From the NCBI GenBank assembly GCA_964618855.1, contig CAZUCD010000101.1, forward strand, positions 1 through 13,920: 13,920 nt of DNA, written 5' to 3'. Every line of letters starts with the position of its first letter. Positions within the stretch are counted from its first letter, which is position 1. This document shows positions 1 to 6,949 of the stretch, piece by piece. The translations under genes and the position numbers were made by a program. Source of the DNA: CAZUCD01 sp964618855 (lineage in GTDB: Bacteria > Sumerlaeota > Sumerlaeia > SLMS01 > JANRJK01). A model generated the notes under the pieces. The model was not told the origin of the DNA. It did not search any database and worked only from the letters and a program-made list of their open reading frames with translations.

Positions 1-17
1 TGCCATCACGACCAAAA

Positions 18-37
18 GCCGTCCGTGATTCGACGGC
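18..37. other. Small inverted repeat, possible terminator hairpin
   Basis: GCCGTC (18-23) and GACGGC (32-37) form a perfect 6-bp stem with an 8-nt loop. Read on the minus strand the stem is followed by TTTT, giving a weak terminator-like arrangement. No minus-strand gene is seen to its right within the window, so its role is uncertain. Confidence 0.25.
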
Positions 38-56
38 AAGATTCACCAGACGGAAA

Positions 57-88
57 CCATGTTCGCACGGCTGCGCAGCCGCCGGCGT
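57..88 (+). repeat. Direct repeat copy 1 (32 nt)
   Basis: This 32-nt unit begins CCATGTTCGCA and ends GCCGGCGT. It recurs 60 nt downstream with 29 of 32 bases identical. This copy also carries an internal 7-bp inverted repeat, CGCAGCC at 74-80 with GGCTGCG at 91-97, which the second copy lacks. No coding role is evident. Confidence 0.7.
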
Positions 89-116
89 CAGGCTGCGGCG
101 CCCTGCGGCGGTTGCC

Positions 117-148
117 CCATGTTCGCATGGCCGCGCAGCAGCCGGCGT
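117..148 (+). repeat. Direct repeat copy 2 (32 nt)
   Basis: This is the second copy of the 32-nt unit at 57-88, exactly 60 nt later, differing at three positions. The 60-nt period is a multiple of three, but neither open frame through it looks coding. It may belong to a dispersed intergenic repeat family, which this window cannot confirm. Confidence 0.7.
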
Positions 149-366
149 GGAGAGCAGGGGGGCGGTGCCTTCCTCGGTTTTCCCCCCGAGTTTCTACTAC
201 GGCTCGGACGGGCGTGGTATTGCGCTTCTGCGCATGTGGTACCGCCTGGATTTCGGGGGTTGTCCGGAACCCCTCGCCTTGACGTGGTGCCCCCGGCGGA
301 CAAACTGATGCGCTTGTCTCGGGCGTCAGTTGTCACGGGGGTCGGCGAAGCCATGCCGGCCCATTC

Positions 367-373
367 AGGGGGA
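367..373 (+). promoter_or_regulatory. Ribosome binding site for the LptC-like gene
   Basis: AGGGGGA lies 11 nt before the ATG at 385 and supports that start over upstream in-frame alternatives. Confidence 0.5.
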
Positions 374-384
374 TTCGGATCCGC

Positions 385-1092
385 ATGGCGAAAGACGATT
401 GTCGCAGGTGGGCGCTGGGCGTGCTGGCGGGGGGATTCATCCTCGGCGCCACGGCCCTCGTGGCGCAGGACAAGATCACCGATGGCCTCCAGATCGAGGG
501 CATCCGGCTCTCCAATTCATCCGGCAAGGTACGACTGCACGACATCTCGGCCAGCAAGGTGGACCTCGCGAACGACGGGAGGGTGACCCTCCTGCGCGAC
601 ATGAGGGCGGAACTTCGCCAAAAGAACGCCTCATCGGCCGCCTCGACCATCCGTACGCGCGCGCCACGCGCGGAAATCGTGGTCGGCGGCAAGGAAATCG
701 ACACCCCGGACGACGCCAAGCCCCCCGCACCATCTGCGGAAGAACTGAAGACCCTCGATGCCCGGCCCATCGGCGAGCGTCCCAAGGGGGACTTCATCCT
801 CCTCAAGGGCGACGGGGACTCCCCGGAGCCCGTCCGCGTCGAGTTCGAGGACAAGGGCGGCATCGAGGCGGGCCGCCTGTCCTGGTCCGAGGAGGCGCAG
901 CGGCTCCTGACGGCCGATGGCTTCCGCCAGTCCGGCAAGCAGGAGGACGGCAGCGAAGTCGTCGTCACCGCGGACGCCTTCAGCGTGGACCGCGACTTCC
1001 GCGAGTGGGTGTACTACTCGTGGAATCCCTCCAATCCCATCACCATCGAGTTCAAGGCGCCCGATTCCGGCGCGGAAGGATCCAAGCCATGA
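385..1092 (+). CDS. LptC-like periplasmic LPS-transport protein
   Basis: The 235-residue product has an N-terminal hydrophobic segment at residues 8-27 ending in VAQD, which acts as a signal peptide or single membrane anchor. A soluble, beta-rich-looking domain follows. Residues 35-80 (LQIEGIRLSNSSGKVRLHD onward, then a block on DG-VTLLRDMRAELRQ) resemble the LptC pattern, in which a short glycine turn precedes a hydrophobic/charged alternation. LptC is the bitopic inner-membrane component that passes lipopolysaccharide from LptB2FG to LptA in the periplasm. Family members are usually nearer 190 residues; the extra length includes a Pro/Glu-rich insert around 108-135. The stop overlaps the next start as ATGA, and that gene is LptA/OstA-like, the canonical lptC-lptA order. 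The context is the stronger evidence, since LptC sequences are weakly conserved. It could instead be a generic secreted protein. Confidence 0.55.
   Translation: MAKDDCRRWALGVLAGGFILGATALVAQDKITDGLQIEGIRLSNSSGKVRLHDISASKVDLANDGRVTLLRDMRAELRQKNASSAASTIRTRAPRAEIVVGGKEIDTPDDAKPPAPSAEELKTLDARPIGERPKGDFILLKGDGDSPEPVRVEFEDKGGIEAGRLSWSEEAQRLLTADGFRQSGKQEDGSEVVVTADAFSVDRDFREWVYYSWNPSNPITIEFKAPDSGAEGSKP
1074..1080 (+). promoter_or_regulatory. Ribosome binding site for the OstA/LptA gene
   Basis: GGAAGGA sits inside the 3' end of the LptC-like gene, 8 nt before the ATG at 1089. With the ATGA overlap it suggests translational coupling and fixes the start, although a much longer open frame exists upstream. 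Confidence 0.6.
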
Positions 1093-2249
1093 TGGCATCC
1101 AGTTCGCGCGCGGCGTTGGCCGCGGCGCTCGTGCTCGCGTCGGGAATCCTGCACGCGCAGGACGAGACGAAGAAGAAGAACGGCATCTTTGACGCGCTCG
1201 CGGGCCCCGGTGGGGGCAACGTGCGGTTCGTGACGGCTCCGGGGGCCGACGGCAAGGCCGCCGTCGTGCGCGCCCGCACCAACGACACCGGTGAGTTCCA
1301 GGGCCTCGAAGCCGCGGGGGAACTCGTCCTCACCACACCCCAGTTCAAGCTCTCGTGCGAGAACCTCACCTTCGACGGCGCCACCGAGAAGATGGTCGCC
1401 TGGGGGGACGTCTCGATCGAGCAGGAGGGCGTCCGCGCTACGGGCAACCGGCTCACCTACGACTCCGCCACCCGCCGCATCGTCATCTCGGAAAACCCCC
1501 ACGTCACGCAGTCCATGGAGGACAACGAGACGACCTTCAGCGGCATGGATGAGTTCACGATCATCACGGCGGAGGACGGCCGGACGGAGGTCCTCCTCTC
1601 CGGCAAGGGCCAGATGCAGATGGACATGAAGGAGAAGGCGGGCGCCGAGCCGCGCGAGGGAAGCGACGCCGGCGCCGCACCCTCCTCGGGCGGCTTCAAC
1701 AAGCTCGGCAAGAACGTCCGCATCATCGTCTCGCCCAGGGGGGGCATGACCGCGCCCTCAATCGCCGCCAGCATCGCGCAGTCCGCACTCGACACGTTCC
1801 GCGCCGAGGGATCCGTCCGCGTCGAGACCGACGACTTCAGCCTCCGCTCCGATCGCCTCGAGTTCGGCGGAAAGGAGCAGGTCCTGACCGCCACGTCGAA
1901 CGTCTTCCTCAAGCAGGACTCGATCGACGCCGACTGCGGCAGGATGACCTACGACCTCAACACCGACGTCATCACGCTGACGGTGAACCCCGTCGTGAGG
2001 CAGGCGACCCCGACGGGACGCACGACCATCAGCAAGATCGACAGCTTCGTCATCCGCCGCCAGCCCGACGGAAGCGTCTTCACGGAGATGCTTGGCGGAC
2101 CGGACGGATCGCCGGACATCTTCTACCAGCAGGCTGCGGAACCAGCACCGGCCGGCGGGGCGAAGGCCTCCAACGCGGCGATCGAGATCGTCCTCGACGA
2201 TCCCGGGGCGGTCCGCCAGATCCCCTCCCCATCCGGCAAGCGCAAGTAG
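1089..2249 (+). CDS. OstA/LptA-type periplasmic protein, two modules
   Basis: The 386-residue product begins with a signal peptide (residues 1-24, ending LHAQ). It has two repeats of the OstA/LptA-type fold, at roughly residues 75-180 and 235-340. Each contains the family's alternating pattern of a damaged-strand phrase, 'A-GDVSIEQEGVRATGNRLTYD' in the first and 'AEGSVRVETDDFSLRSDRLEF' then 'DADCGRMTYDL' in the second. LptA forms a beta-jellyroll bridge carrying lipopolysaccharide across the periplasm to LptD. A usual LptA is about 180 residues with one module; this one has two, joined by a Gly/Ala-rich linker (about 185-205). It is coupled to the LptC-like gene by a 4-nt overlap. No LptB ATPase gene follows; a 703-nt gap does. 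The longer in-frame ORF starting at 330 was rejected because its N-terminal part is a shadow of the LptC-like gene. Confidence 0.75.
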   Translation: MMASSSRAALAAALVLASGILHAQDETKKKNGIFDALAGPGGGNVRFVTAPGADGKAAVVRARTNDTGEFQGLEAAGELVLTTPQFKLSCENLTFDGATEKMVAWGDVSIEQEGVRATGNRLTYDSATRRIVISENPHVTQSMEDNETTFSGMDEFTIITAEDGRTEVLLSGKGQMQMDMKEKAGAEPREGSDAGAAPSSGGFNKLGKNVRIIVSPRGGMTAPSIAASIAQSALDTFRAEGSVRVETDDFSLRSDRLEFGGKEQVLTATSNVFLKQDSIDADCGRMTYDLNTDVITLTVNPVVRQATPTGRTTISKIDSFVIRRQPDGSVFTEMLGGPDGSPDIFYQQAAEPAPAGGAKASNAAIEIVLDDPGAVRQIPSPSGKRK

Positions 2250-2263
2250 CGCACTGATGTATG

Positions 2264-2297
2264 TGATGAGTTAAAGAAACCTATGTTTACCTCATCA
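2264..2297. terminator. Hairpin after the lpt-like pair, possible terminator
   Basis: TGATGAG (2264-2270) pairs with CTCATCA (2291-2297), and inside this AAAC (2277-2280) pairs with GTTT (2285-2288) around a CTAT loop. It starts 15 nt after the OstA/LptA stop codon, a suitable place for a terminator. No T-run follows, so intrinsic termination is doubtful. It also lies in the most AT-rich stretch of the gap. Confidence 0.35.
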
Positions 2298-2603
2298 TCA
2301 AAATCATAGGGCCTGTGCATACTGGGGATAACGCGGCGAACCCATGGCACACTTTGTCGCGGCGCACGGATCACCTGTGGGCAAGTTACTCCCAGCCACC
2401 TTTTCGGCCGGGATGAATTGTGTGCGAGGATGGTCTTGACGTTGTTCGCCGTCAGGCGGTCGGTGTGCAGATTGGGGAAACTCTCCTGAGAAGGGACGTG
2501 CTGAGTTTCGCCCACTTAGCCGGTGCCATGTCCGGTTTTCCCTGAAATTGTCTCCACAGACTATCCACAGGCTTCCCCAAGTCACCTCGGGATGGACACA
2601 GGC

Positions 2604-2626
2604 GACAGTTCCCATCACAAACTGTC
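2604..2626. promoter_or_regulatory. Perfect 7-bp inverted repeat, operator-like
   Basis: GACAGTT (2604-2610) and AACTGTC (2620-2626) are perfect inverted copies separated by 9 nt, a geometry typical of dimeric regulator sites; the 23-nt span is about two helical turns. A looser outer pair, TGGACA at 2594-2599 and TGTCCA at 2623-2628, brackets it. It lies 327 nt upstream of the kinase start, inside the DnaA-box-like gap. Confidence 0.35.
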
Positions 2627-2952
2627 CAAAATCAATAACATACGACTTGAACGAGAGTCCTTGAAGATTGTTTCGACGGGGATTTCTCCACAAGCCGCCT
2701 GCGGAAAGTCGCCACCCGACACACATTCCCGGGGGGTCAAGCAGGAAACTGCCCGAATCGACTGCGTGCCGACCGTGCTGGCGTCCGCGGAACATGCGAA
2801 AGTGCCAGTGGTTCCCGCGAGGACGCGACCGGCCTGCCGCACCCCCACGGGCAGCTTCCAGGGGCGAATCGACCGTTGCGGCGCCGGAGCGAAAGACCGC
2901 AGGAATCCCATGTCCCAATCCAAGTTCCTGCATCGACACCCCCGGCAGCACG

Positions 2953-4104
2953 ATGACCCCGCCCGAAGTCGGCGACGAGCAGCTCCCACCGGACCTCCCG
3001 AGCGTTGAAGGCTACGTCCTCCAGCGCGAGATCGGGCGTGGGAGCTACGCCGTGGTGTACCTTGCGCGGGAGGAGATCTCCGGGCGTCCGGTCGCGGTCA
3101 AGCTCCTCACCCGAAACACGGGGCGGGACGAGTCGACGACCCTTTCGCGTTTCAAGCGCGAGGCCCGCCTCCTGGCGGAGCTGTCCGACCCCGGCATCGT
3201 CGAGTACCTCGGCGCTGGCGTGGCCTCCGATGGAACCGCGTACATCCTGATGGAGTTCGTGGAGGGGAGGAACCTGCGCGAGTGGGTGGAGACCTCCGGC
3301 CCGATCAGCGAGCGCGACGGCATCCTCCTCCTTGGGGCGCTTGCGCGGGCGCTGAGCCACGCCCACGAGCGCGGCGTCATGCACCGTGACGTGAAGCCCG
3401 AGAACATCATCCTCGACACGACCGACCCCGTGCAGCTTTCCCCGACCTTCCCCGTGTGCCCGAAGGTCGCCGACCTGGGCCTCGCGCGCTACGAGATCCC
3501 CGATGGCGAGATCAGCATCACCATGAAGGGCGCGATCCTCGGCACGCCCTCCGTGATGGCGCCGGAGCAATTCCGCGAATCGACCGAGGTGGACCACCGC
3601 ACGGACATCTATGCCCTCGGGTGCGTGGTGTTCTACGCGCTGGCCGGCAGGCACGCCTTCCCGAAGGGCTCCGTGCCGGAGATCGTCATGCGCAAGATCG
3701 GGGGGCCGCCTCCACGGCTTGCGTCCGTGCTTCCGGGCACATCGCCCGCGGTCGATGGTTTCCTGGCAAGGATGATGGCGACGGAGCCCAAGGACCGCAT
3801 CCAGGACTACGCGCGCATCATCGCGTTCTGCGAGGAGTATGCGGCGGACCGTGCCACGCCCCCGTCCGAGGTGGCCGTCACCCTCCCCGAAATCACGGAG
3901 CCCGAACCCCCGGCTGCTCCCGCGGACCCGGGGGATGCCCTCCCCGCGGCACCCGAGTCGGCGCCGCCCGCCCCATCGGAGGAGCCCACGCCTGAAGCTC
4001 CCGCCGCCGCGGGCGTATCCAAGGGGCAGGGTTGCCTCGGCATGTTCGTGTTTGCGGCGTCTCTTGGCCTGGCCGTTTTTCTTGCGGCGGTGCGCCTGGG
4101 CTGA
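2953..4104 (+). CDS. Tail-anchored Ser/Thr protein kinase (Hanks type)
   Basis: The 383-residue product has a kinase domain at about residues 20-295. It shows the glycine-rich loop GRGSYAVVY (28-36), the VAVK lysine (K50), the catalytic loop HRDVKPEN (144-151, D146), the metal-binding DLG (174-176, a common variant of DFG) and DIYALG (218-223). The activation-segment end reads GTPSVMAPEQ (197-206), with Val where Tyr is usual. A Pro/Ala/Glu-rich linker (about 302-352) leads to a hydrophobic segment at 362-380 and a three-residue tail, so the kinase is predicted to face the cytoplasm with no outer sensor domain. It phosphorylates Ser/Thr on partners that cannot be named from this sequence. The ATG at 2953 is the first in-frame start adjoining the domain; the longer frame back to 2668 encodes unlikely sequence. 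No clear Shine-Dalgarno precedes it, so the start is less certain than the domain. Confidence 0.88.
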   Translation: MTPPEVGDEQLPPDLPSVEGYVLQREIGRGSYAVVYLAREEISGRPVAVKLLTRNTGRDESTTLSRFKREARLLAELSDPGIVEYLGAGVASDGTAYILMEFVEGRNLREWVETSGPISERDGILLLGALARALSHAHERGVMHRDVKPENIILDTTDPVQLSPTFPVCPKVADLGLARYEIPDGEISITMKGAILGTPSVMAPEQFRESTEVDHRTDIYALGCVVFYALAGRHAFPKGSVPEIVMRKIGGPPPRLASVLPGTSPAVDGFLARMMATEPKDRIQDYARIIAFCEEYAADRATPPSEVAVTLPEITEPEPPAAPADPGDALPAAPESAPPAPSEEPTPEAPAAAGVSKGQGCLGMFVFAASLGLAVFLAAVRLG

Positions 4105-4165
4105 GGACCCTCCGACCCTGAGCCGTGCAACAGCCCGGCCGATCCACAGGAATCCCACACCCAAC

Positions 4166-5557
4166 ATGACGCTTCGACGACTATTGCTTGGAATGGCGCT
4201 GGCGCTCCTGCCCGCCGCGATGCTCGCCGCCGCGCCGGACGGATCCGGCGACAGGGCGCTCGCCATCAAGGGCGCCACACTCCTGCCGATCTCCTCCGAG
4301 CCAATCAGAAACGGCACCATCGTCATCCGCAGGGGCCTGATCGAGGACATCGGCCCCGCCGACGCCGTCAACGTACCCGCCGACGCCGACACGATCGACG
4401 GCACGGGCAAGTGGGTCATGCCCGGCATCATCGACGCGCACTCCCACATGGGCGTCTACAGTTGGCCCGGCGTTGAGGCGAACTCCGACGGCAACGAGGC
4501 GACGGCGCCGATCACGGCCCAGATCCGCGCGGAGGACAGCGTCAACCTCGAGGACCCGGCGTATGCCCGCGCACGAGCAGGCGGCGTAACCACCGTCCTC
4601 GTCCTGCCCGGCAGCGCGAACATCGTCGGCGGGGAGGGCGTCGTCCTGAAGCTCGTCCCCGATGCGCTGCTCTCCCGCATGAAGTTCCCCGGCGCCCCCC
4701 GCCAGTTGAAGATGGCGATGGGTGAAAACCCCAAGCGCGTCTACGGCGGCAAGGGACAGCTCCCCACCACACGAATGGGGATCATGGCCGTACTGCGCGA
4801 GAACTTCACCAAGGCCGTCGAGTACCAGTTCAAGAAGGAAAAGTTCGAGCGCGAAAAGAAGAAGTACGAGGACAAGCTGAAGAAGTACCCGGAAAGGAAG
4901 GCCGCCGCGGAGAAGGCGGGGGAGAAGTTCGACGAGGAGGAGCCCGAGCCGCCGACCCCCCCGGACTACGACGCCCTGTGCGAGACCCTCGTGGACGTCA
5001 TGCAGGGAAAGGTCCGCGTGCAGGTCCACTGCTACCGCAAGGACGACATCCTGGACATCATCCGCATCTCGGACGAGTTCGGCTTCCAGATCACGGCGCT
5101 GCACCACGTGCTCGAGGGCTACAAGGTTGCGGACGAGCTGGCCGCGCGGGGAATCGCGTGCTGCACCTGGCCCGACTGGTGGGGCTTCAAGATGGAGGCC
5201 TACGACGCGACGCCGCTGGCGCCCGCGATCCTCCAGAAGGCGGGCGTGCTCGTCGTCTTCAAGAGCGACAGCTCCGACGTCGTCCAACGCATGTACACCG
5301 AGGCCGCCAAGGGAGTGCGCTACGGCCTGACGGAGGGACAGGCGCTCGCCGCCATCACGCTCAACCCCGCAAAGGTCCTCGGAGTGGACCAATGGGTCGG
5401 GTCGCTCGAGAAGGGGAAGCACGCGGACATCGCCGTGTTCTCGAAGTCCCCGCTCGACGCGTACACGCTCTGTGAAATGACGCTGATCGACGGGCGCGTC
5501 GTCTTCGACCGCGCCGCCGGGGAGTCCGGCCGCGCCAACAGGGAGTTCGCCCAATGA
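4166..5557 (+). CDS. Exported amidohydrolase (imidazolonepropionase-like), intact metal site
   Basis: The 463-residue product has a signal peptide (about residues 1-22). It then shows the composite beta-sandwich plus TIM-barrel amidohydrolase layout: an N-terminal 'KGATLLPISSEPIRNGTIVI' strand set, the barrel, and a C-terminal VGSLEKGKHADIAVF block (411-425). Likely metal-site residues are the HxH at H92/H94 (IDAHSH), H288 (VHCY), H313-H314 (ALHHV) and D368 (FKSD). The carbamylated lysine or equivalent bridge was not identified. A Lys/Glu-rich, coiled-coil-like insert with a Pro tail occupies about 217-267. Such enzymes hydrolyse C-N bonds in cyclic amides or dipeptide-like substrates; the substrate here is unknown and the location is likely periplasmic. 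It starts 61 nt after the kinase stop, behind only a weak AGGAA, and overlaps the next paralogue by ATGA, so the two are co-translated. Confidence 0.85.
   Translation: MTLRRLLLGMALALLPAAMLAAAPDGSGDRALAIKGATLLPISSEPIRNGTIVIRRGLIEDIGPADAVNVPADADTIDGTGKWVMPGIIDAHSHMGVYSWPGVEANSDGNEATAPITAQIRAEDSVNLEDPAYARARAGGVTTVLVLPGSANIVGGEGVVLKLVPDALLSRMKFPGAPRQLKMAMGENPKRVYGGKGQLPTTRMGIMAVLRENFTKAVEYQFKKEKFEREKKKYEDKLKKYPERKAAAEKAGEKFDEEEPEPPTPPDYDALCETLVDVMQGKVRVQVHCYRKDDILDIIRISDEFGFQITALHHVLEGYKVADELAARGIACCTWPDWWGFKMEAYDATPLAPAILQKAGVLVVFKSDSSDVVQRMYTEAAKGVRYGLTEGQALAAITLNPAKVLGVDQWVGSLEKGKHADIAVFSKSPLDAYTLCEMTLIDGRVVFDRAAGESGRANREFAQ
5540..5545 (+). promoter_or_regulatory. Ribosome binding site for the second amidohydrolase
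   Basis: AGGGAG lies within the end of the first amidohydrolase gene, 8 nt before the ATG at 5554, and supports that overlapping start. Confidence 0.55.
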
Positions 5558-6939
5558 TGCGACGCACAACCGCCGCGCTGGCCCTCTCGCTCGCGCTCGC
5601 AGCGCACGCCGCCGCGCAGGACTACCTCATCCGCAACGGCACCATCCTCGCCATGGACGGCAGCCCCCCGGCCAAGGGGGATGTCCTGGTCCGCGACGGC
5701 ATGATCGCCGCCGTCGGCACCGTCCCCGAGTCGGACGCAAAGTCCATCCCCGCCGGCCGCACGATCGACGCCACCGGCAGGACCGTCATGCCGGGCTTCT
5801 TCGCCGCGTATTCTCAGGTGGGCATGGTCGAGGTGGAACTCGTCGGCGCGACGAACGACACCGGCGAGTCCCCGGGCCCCAACACCGCGCAGGCCCGCGC
5901 GGAGGACGCCTACAACCCGCTCTCCGAGGTGATCCCGGTCACGCGGATGACGGGCGTGACCACCGCACTGATCGCACCCGCCGGCGGCAACGTCTTCCCC
6001 GGCACCTCGGCCGTCGTCACGCTCTCCGGCACGACGATGCAGGAGGCGCTGGTCACGAACCCCGCTGCCCTGCACATCGTCCTGGGCGAGGCCCCCAAGG
6101 ACAAGTTCGGCGGCAAGGACTCCCTGCCCAGCACGCGCATGGGAACCGCGGCATACATCCGCGGCGAGCTGCAGAAGACGCGCGAGTACGCCGAGCAGTG
6201 GAAGCGCTACCAGGAAAAGTACCGGAAATTCCAGACGGCCAACGCCGAGTTCCCCGCCAAGCTGGAGGCGTGGAAGGCCGACAAGTCCAAGGACCGTGGC
6301 GACGAACCCGAACCCCCGGAACCACCCGACCCGCCAAGCACGGACCTCCAGCGCGAAGCCATGGTCCGCGCCCTGAACGGCGACATCCCGGCCGCGTTCC
6401 ACGCAAACAGGCTCGATGACATAGAGACCATGCTCCGCATATCGGCGGAGTTCAACCTCTCCCCCGTCCTCATCGGCGGGACCGACGCATGGAAGATCGC
6501 CTCGAAGCTCGCGGAGCAGAAGGTCCCCGTGATCTTGCAGCCGACGGCGCAGCCCGACTCGATGGAGGCGCAGGGGGCCATCTACGAGAACGCGCGGATC
6601 CTCGCGGCCGCCGGCGTGAGAATCGCCCTGATGACCGGCGACACCTCGCACAACGTCCGCAACCTGCCGTTCGAGGCGGCGGTGGCCGTCGCGCACGGGC
6701 TCCCGCGCGAGGCCGCGCTCGCCGCCATCACCAGCGCGCCGGCCGAAATCTGGCGCGTCTCCGAGGCCATCGGCTCCCTCAAGCCCGGCCTGAAGGCCAA
6801 CATCATCGTCGTGGACGGCGACCCGCTCCAGCCTTCCTCGAGGGTGGAACTTGAGCTGATCGCCGGGGAACCCGTCGCGCTCCGCAGCCGTCAGACCGAC
6901 CTGGCGGAGAAGTTTGGCTGGAAGCCCGCAGGGGAGTAG
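5554..6939 (+). CDS. Exported amidohydrolase-fold paralogue lacking the HxH
   Basis: The 461-residue product has a signal peptide (about residues 1-21, ending AHAAAQ) and the same architecture as its neighbour: an N-terminal 'YLIRNGTILAMDG' strand, a barrel with a charged Pro-rich insert (about 213-262), and a C-terminal IGSLKPGLKANIIVV block (406-420). Where the first enzyme has IDAHSH, this one reads FAAYSQ (83-88), so both HxH histidines are gone. The ALHHV histidines are replaced by LIGGT (306-310). H283 (FHANRLDD) and D363 (TGDTS) are kept. I recall an exported branch of this superfamily with a similar 'PGLFAPYTQLGLVEV' signature, so the change is probably a family trait rather than a recent lesion. 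It may have an altered metal site, or act as a non-catalytic partner of the upstream enzyme. The stop TAG is at 6937-6939, convergent with smc. Confidence 0.82.
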   Translation: MMRRTTAALALSLALAAHAAAQDYLIRNGTILAMDGSPPAKGDVLVRDGMIAAVGTVPESDAKSIPAGRTIDATGRTVMPGFFAAYSQVGMVEVELVGATNDTGESPGPNTAQARAEDAYNPLSEVIPVTRMTGVTTALIAPAGGNVFPGTSAVVTLSGTTMQEALVTNPAALHIVLGEAPKDKFGGKDSLPSTRMGTAAYIRGELQKTREYAEQWKRYQEKYRKFQTANAEFPAKLEAWKADKSKDRGDEPEPPEPPDPPSTDLQREAMVRALNGDIPAAFHANRLDDIETMLRISAEFNLSPVLIGGTDAWKIASKLAEQKVPVILQPTAQPDSMEAQGAIYENARILAAAGVRIALMTGDTSHNVRNLPFEAAVAVAHGLPREAALAAITSAPAEIWRVSEAIGSLKPGLKANIIVVDGDPLQPSSRVELELIAGEPVALRSRQTDLAEKFGWKPAGE

Positions 6940-6949
6940 CGCCGCCCCG

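Larger units (their letters stand above)
1..384. other. Leading non-coding region, no convincing gene
   Basis: I see no supportable gene before the LptC-like start at 385. One forward frame is open from the window edge to a TGA at 280-282 and could in principle be the tail of an upstream gene. Its product is rich in Arg, Pro and Cys, lacks the third-position GC bias of the real genes here and matches no family I know. What the stretch does hold is a diverged direct repeat (57-88 and 117-148), a 6-bp inverted repeat at 18-37, a 7-bp stem at 74-97 inside the first repeat copy, and a 6-bp inverted repeat at 256-273. A promoter for the lptC/lptA pair should lie here, but no convincing -35/-10 pair is visible. 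Confidence 0.6.
2250..2700. other. AT-richer gap with DnaA-box-like cluster (oriC-like?)
   Basis: No gene is supported between 2250 and 2952. Against the consensus TTATCCACA, one-mismatch matches occur at 2323-2331 (minus strand, TTATCCCCA), 2561-2569 (CTATCCACA) and 2684-2692 (TTCTCCACA). Two-mismatch matches occur at 2376-2384 (minus, TTGCCCACA) and 2550-2558 (GTCTCCACA). The sites at 2550 and 2561 are 11 nt apart in the same orientation, close to one helical turn. AT-rich segments at about 2252-2312 and 2610-2685 could serve as unwinding elements. This pattern is seen in bacterial replication origins, but no dnaA, dnaN or gidA-type gene is nearby and no site matches the consensus exactly. 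A regulatory region is an alternative. Bases 2701-2952 return to high GC and hold nothing I can identify except, presumably, the kinase promoter. Confidence 0.35.

Noticed and set aside
279..307. TTGACG as a -35 element ahead of the lptC/lptA pair
   Set aside because: At 17-nt spacing the -10 position reads AAACTG, which is not a plausible TATAAT match.
330..1088. In-frame N-terminal extension of the OstA/LptA gene
   Set aside because: This part is out of frame with the LptC-like gene and encodes a Gly/Arg-rich shadow. The ATG at 1089 has a good ribosome site and is followed by a signal peptide.
2668..2952. N-terminal extension of the kinase
   Set aside because: The 95 extra codons (Arg/Pro/Cys-rich) look like translated non-coding DNA and lie before the kinase domain; ATG 2953 is closer to the domain start.
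4737..6200. Possible frameshift or pseudogene in the second amidohydrolase because catalytic residues are missing
   Set aside because: The frame is intact over its whole length with normal codon bias and C-terminal motifs, so the missing HxH looks like a family trait rather than decay.
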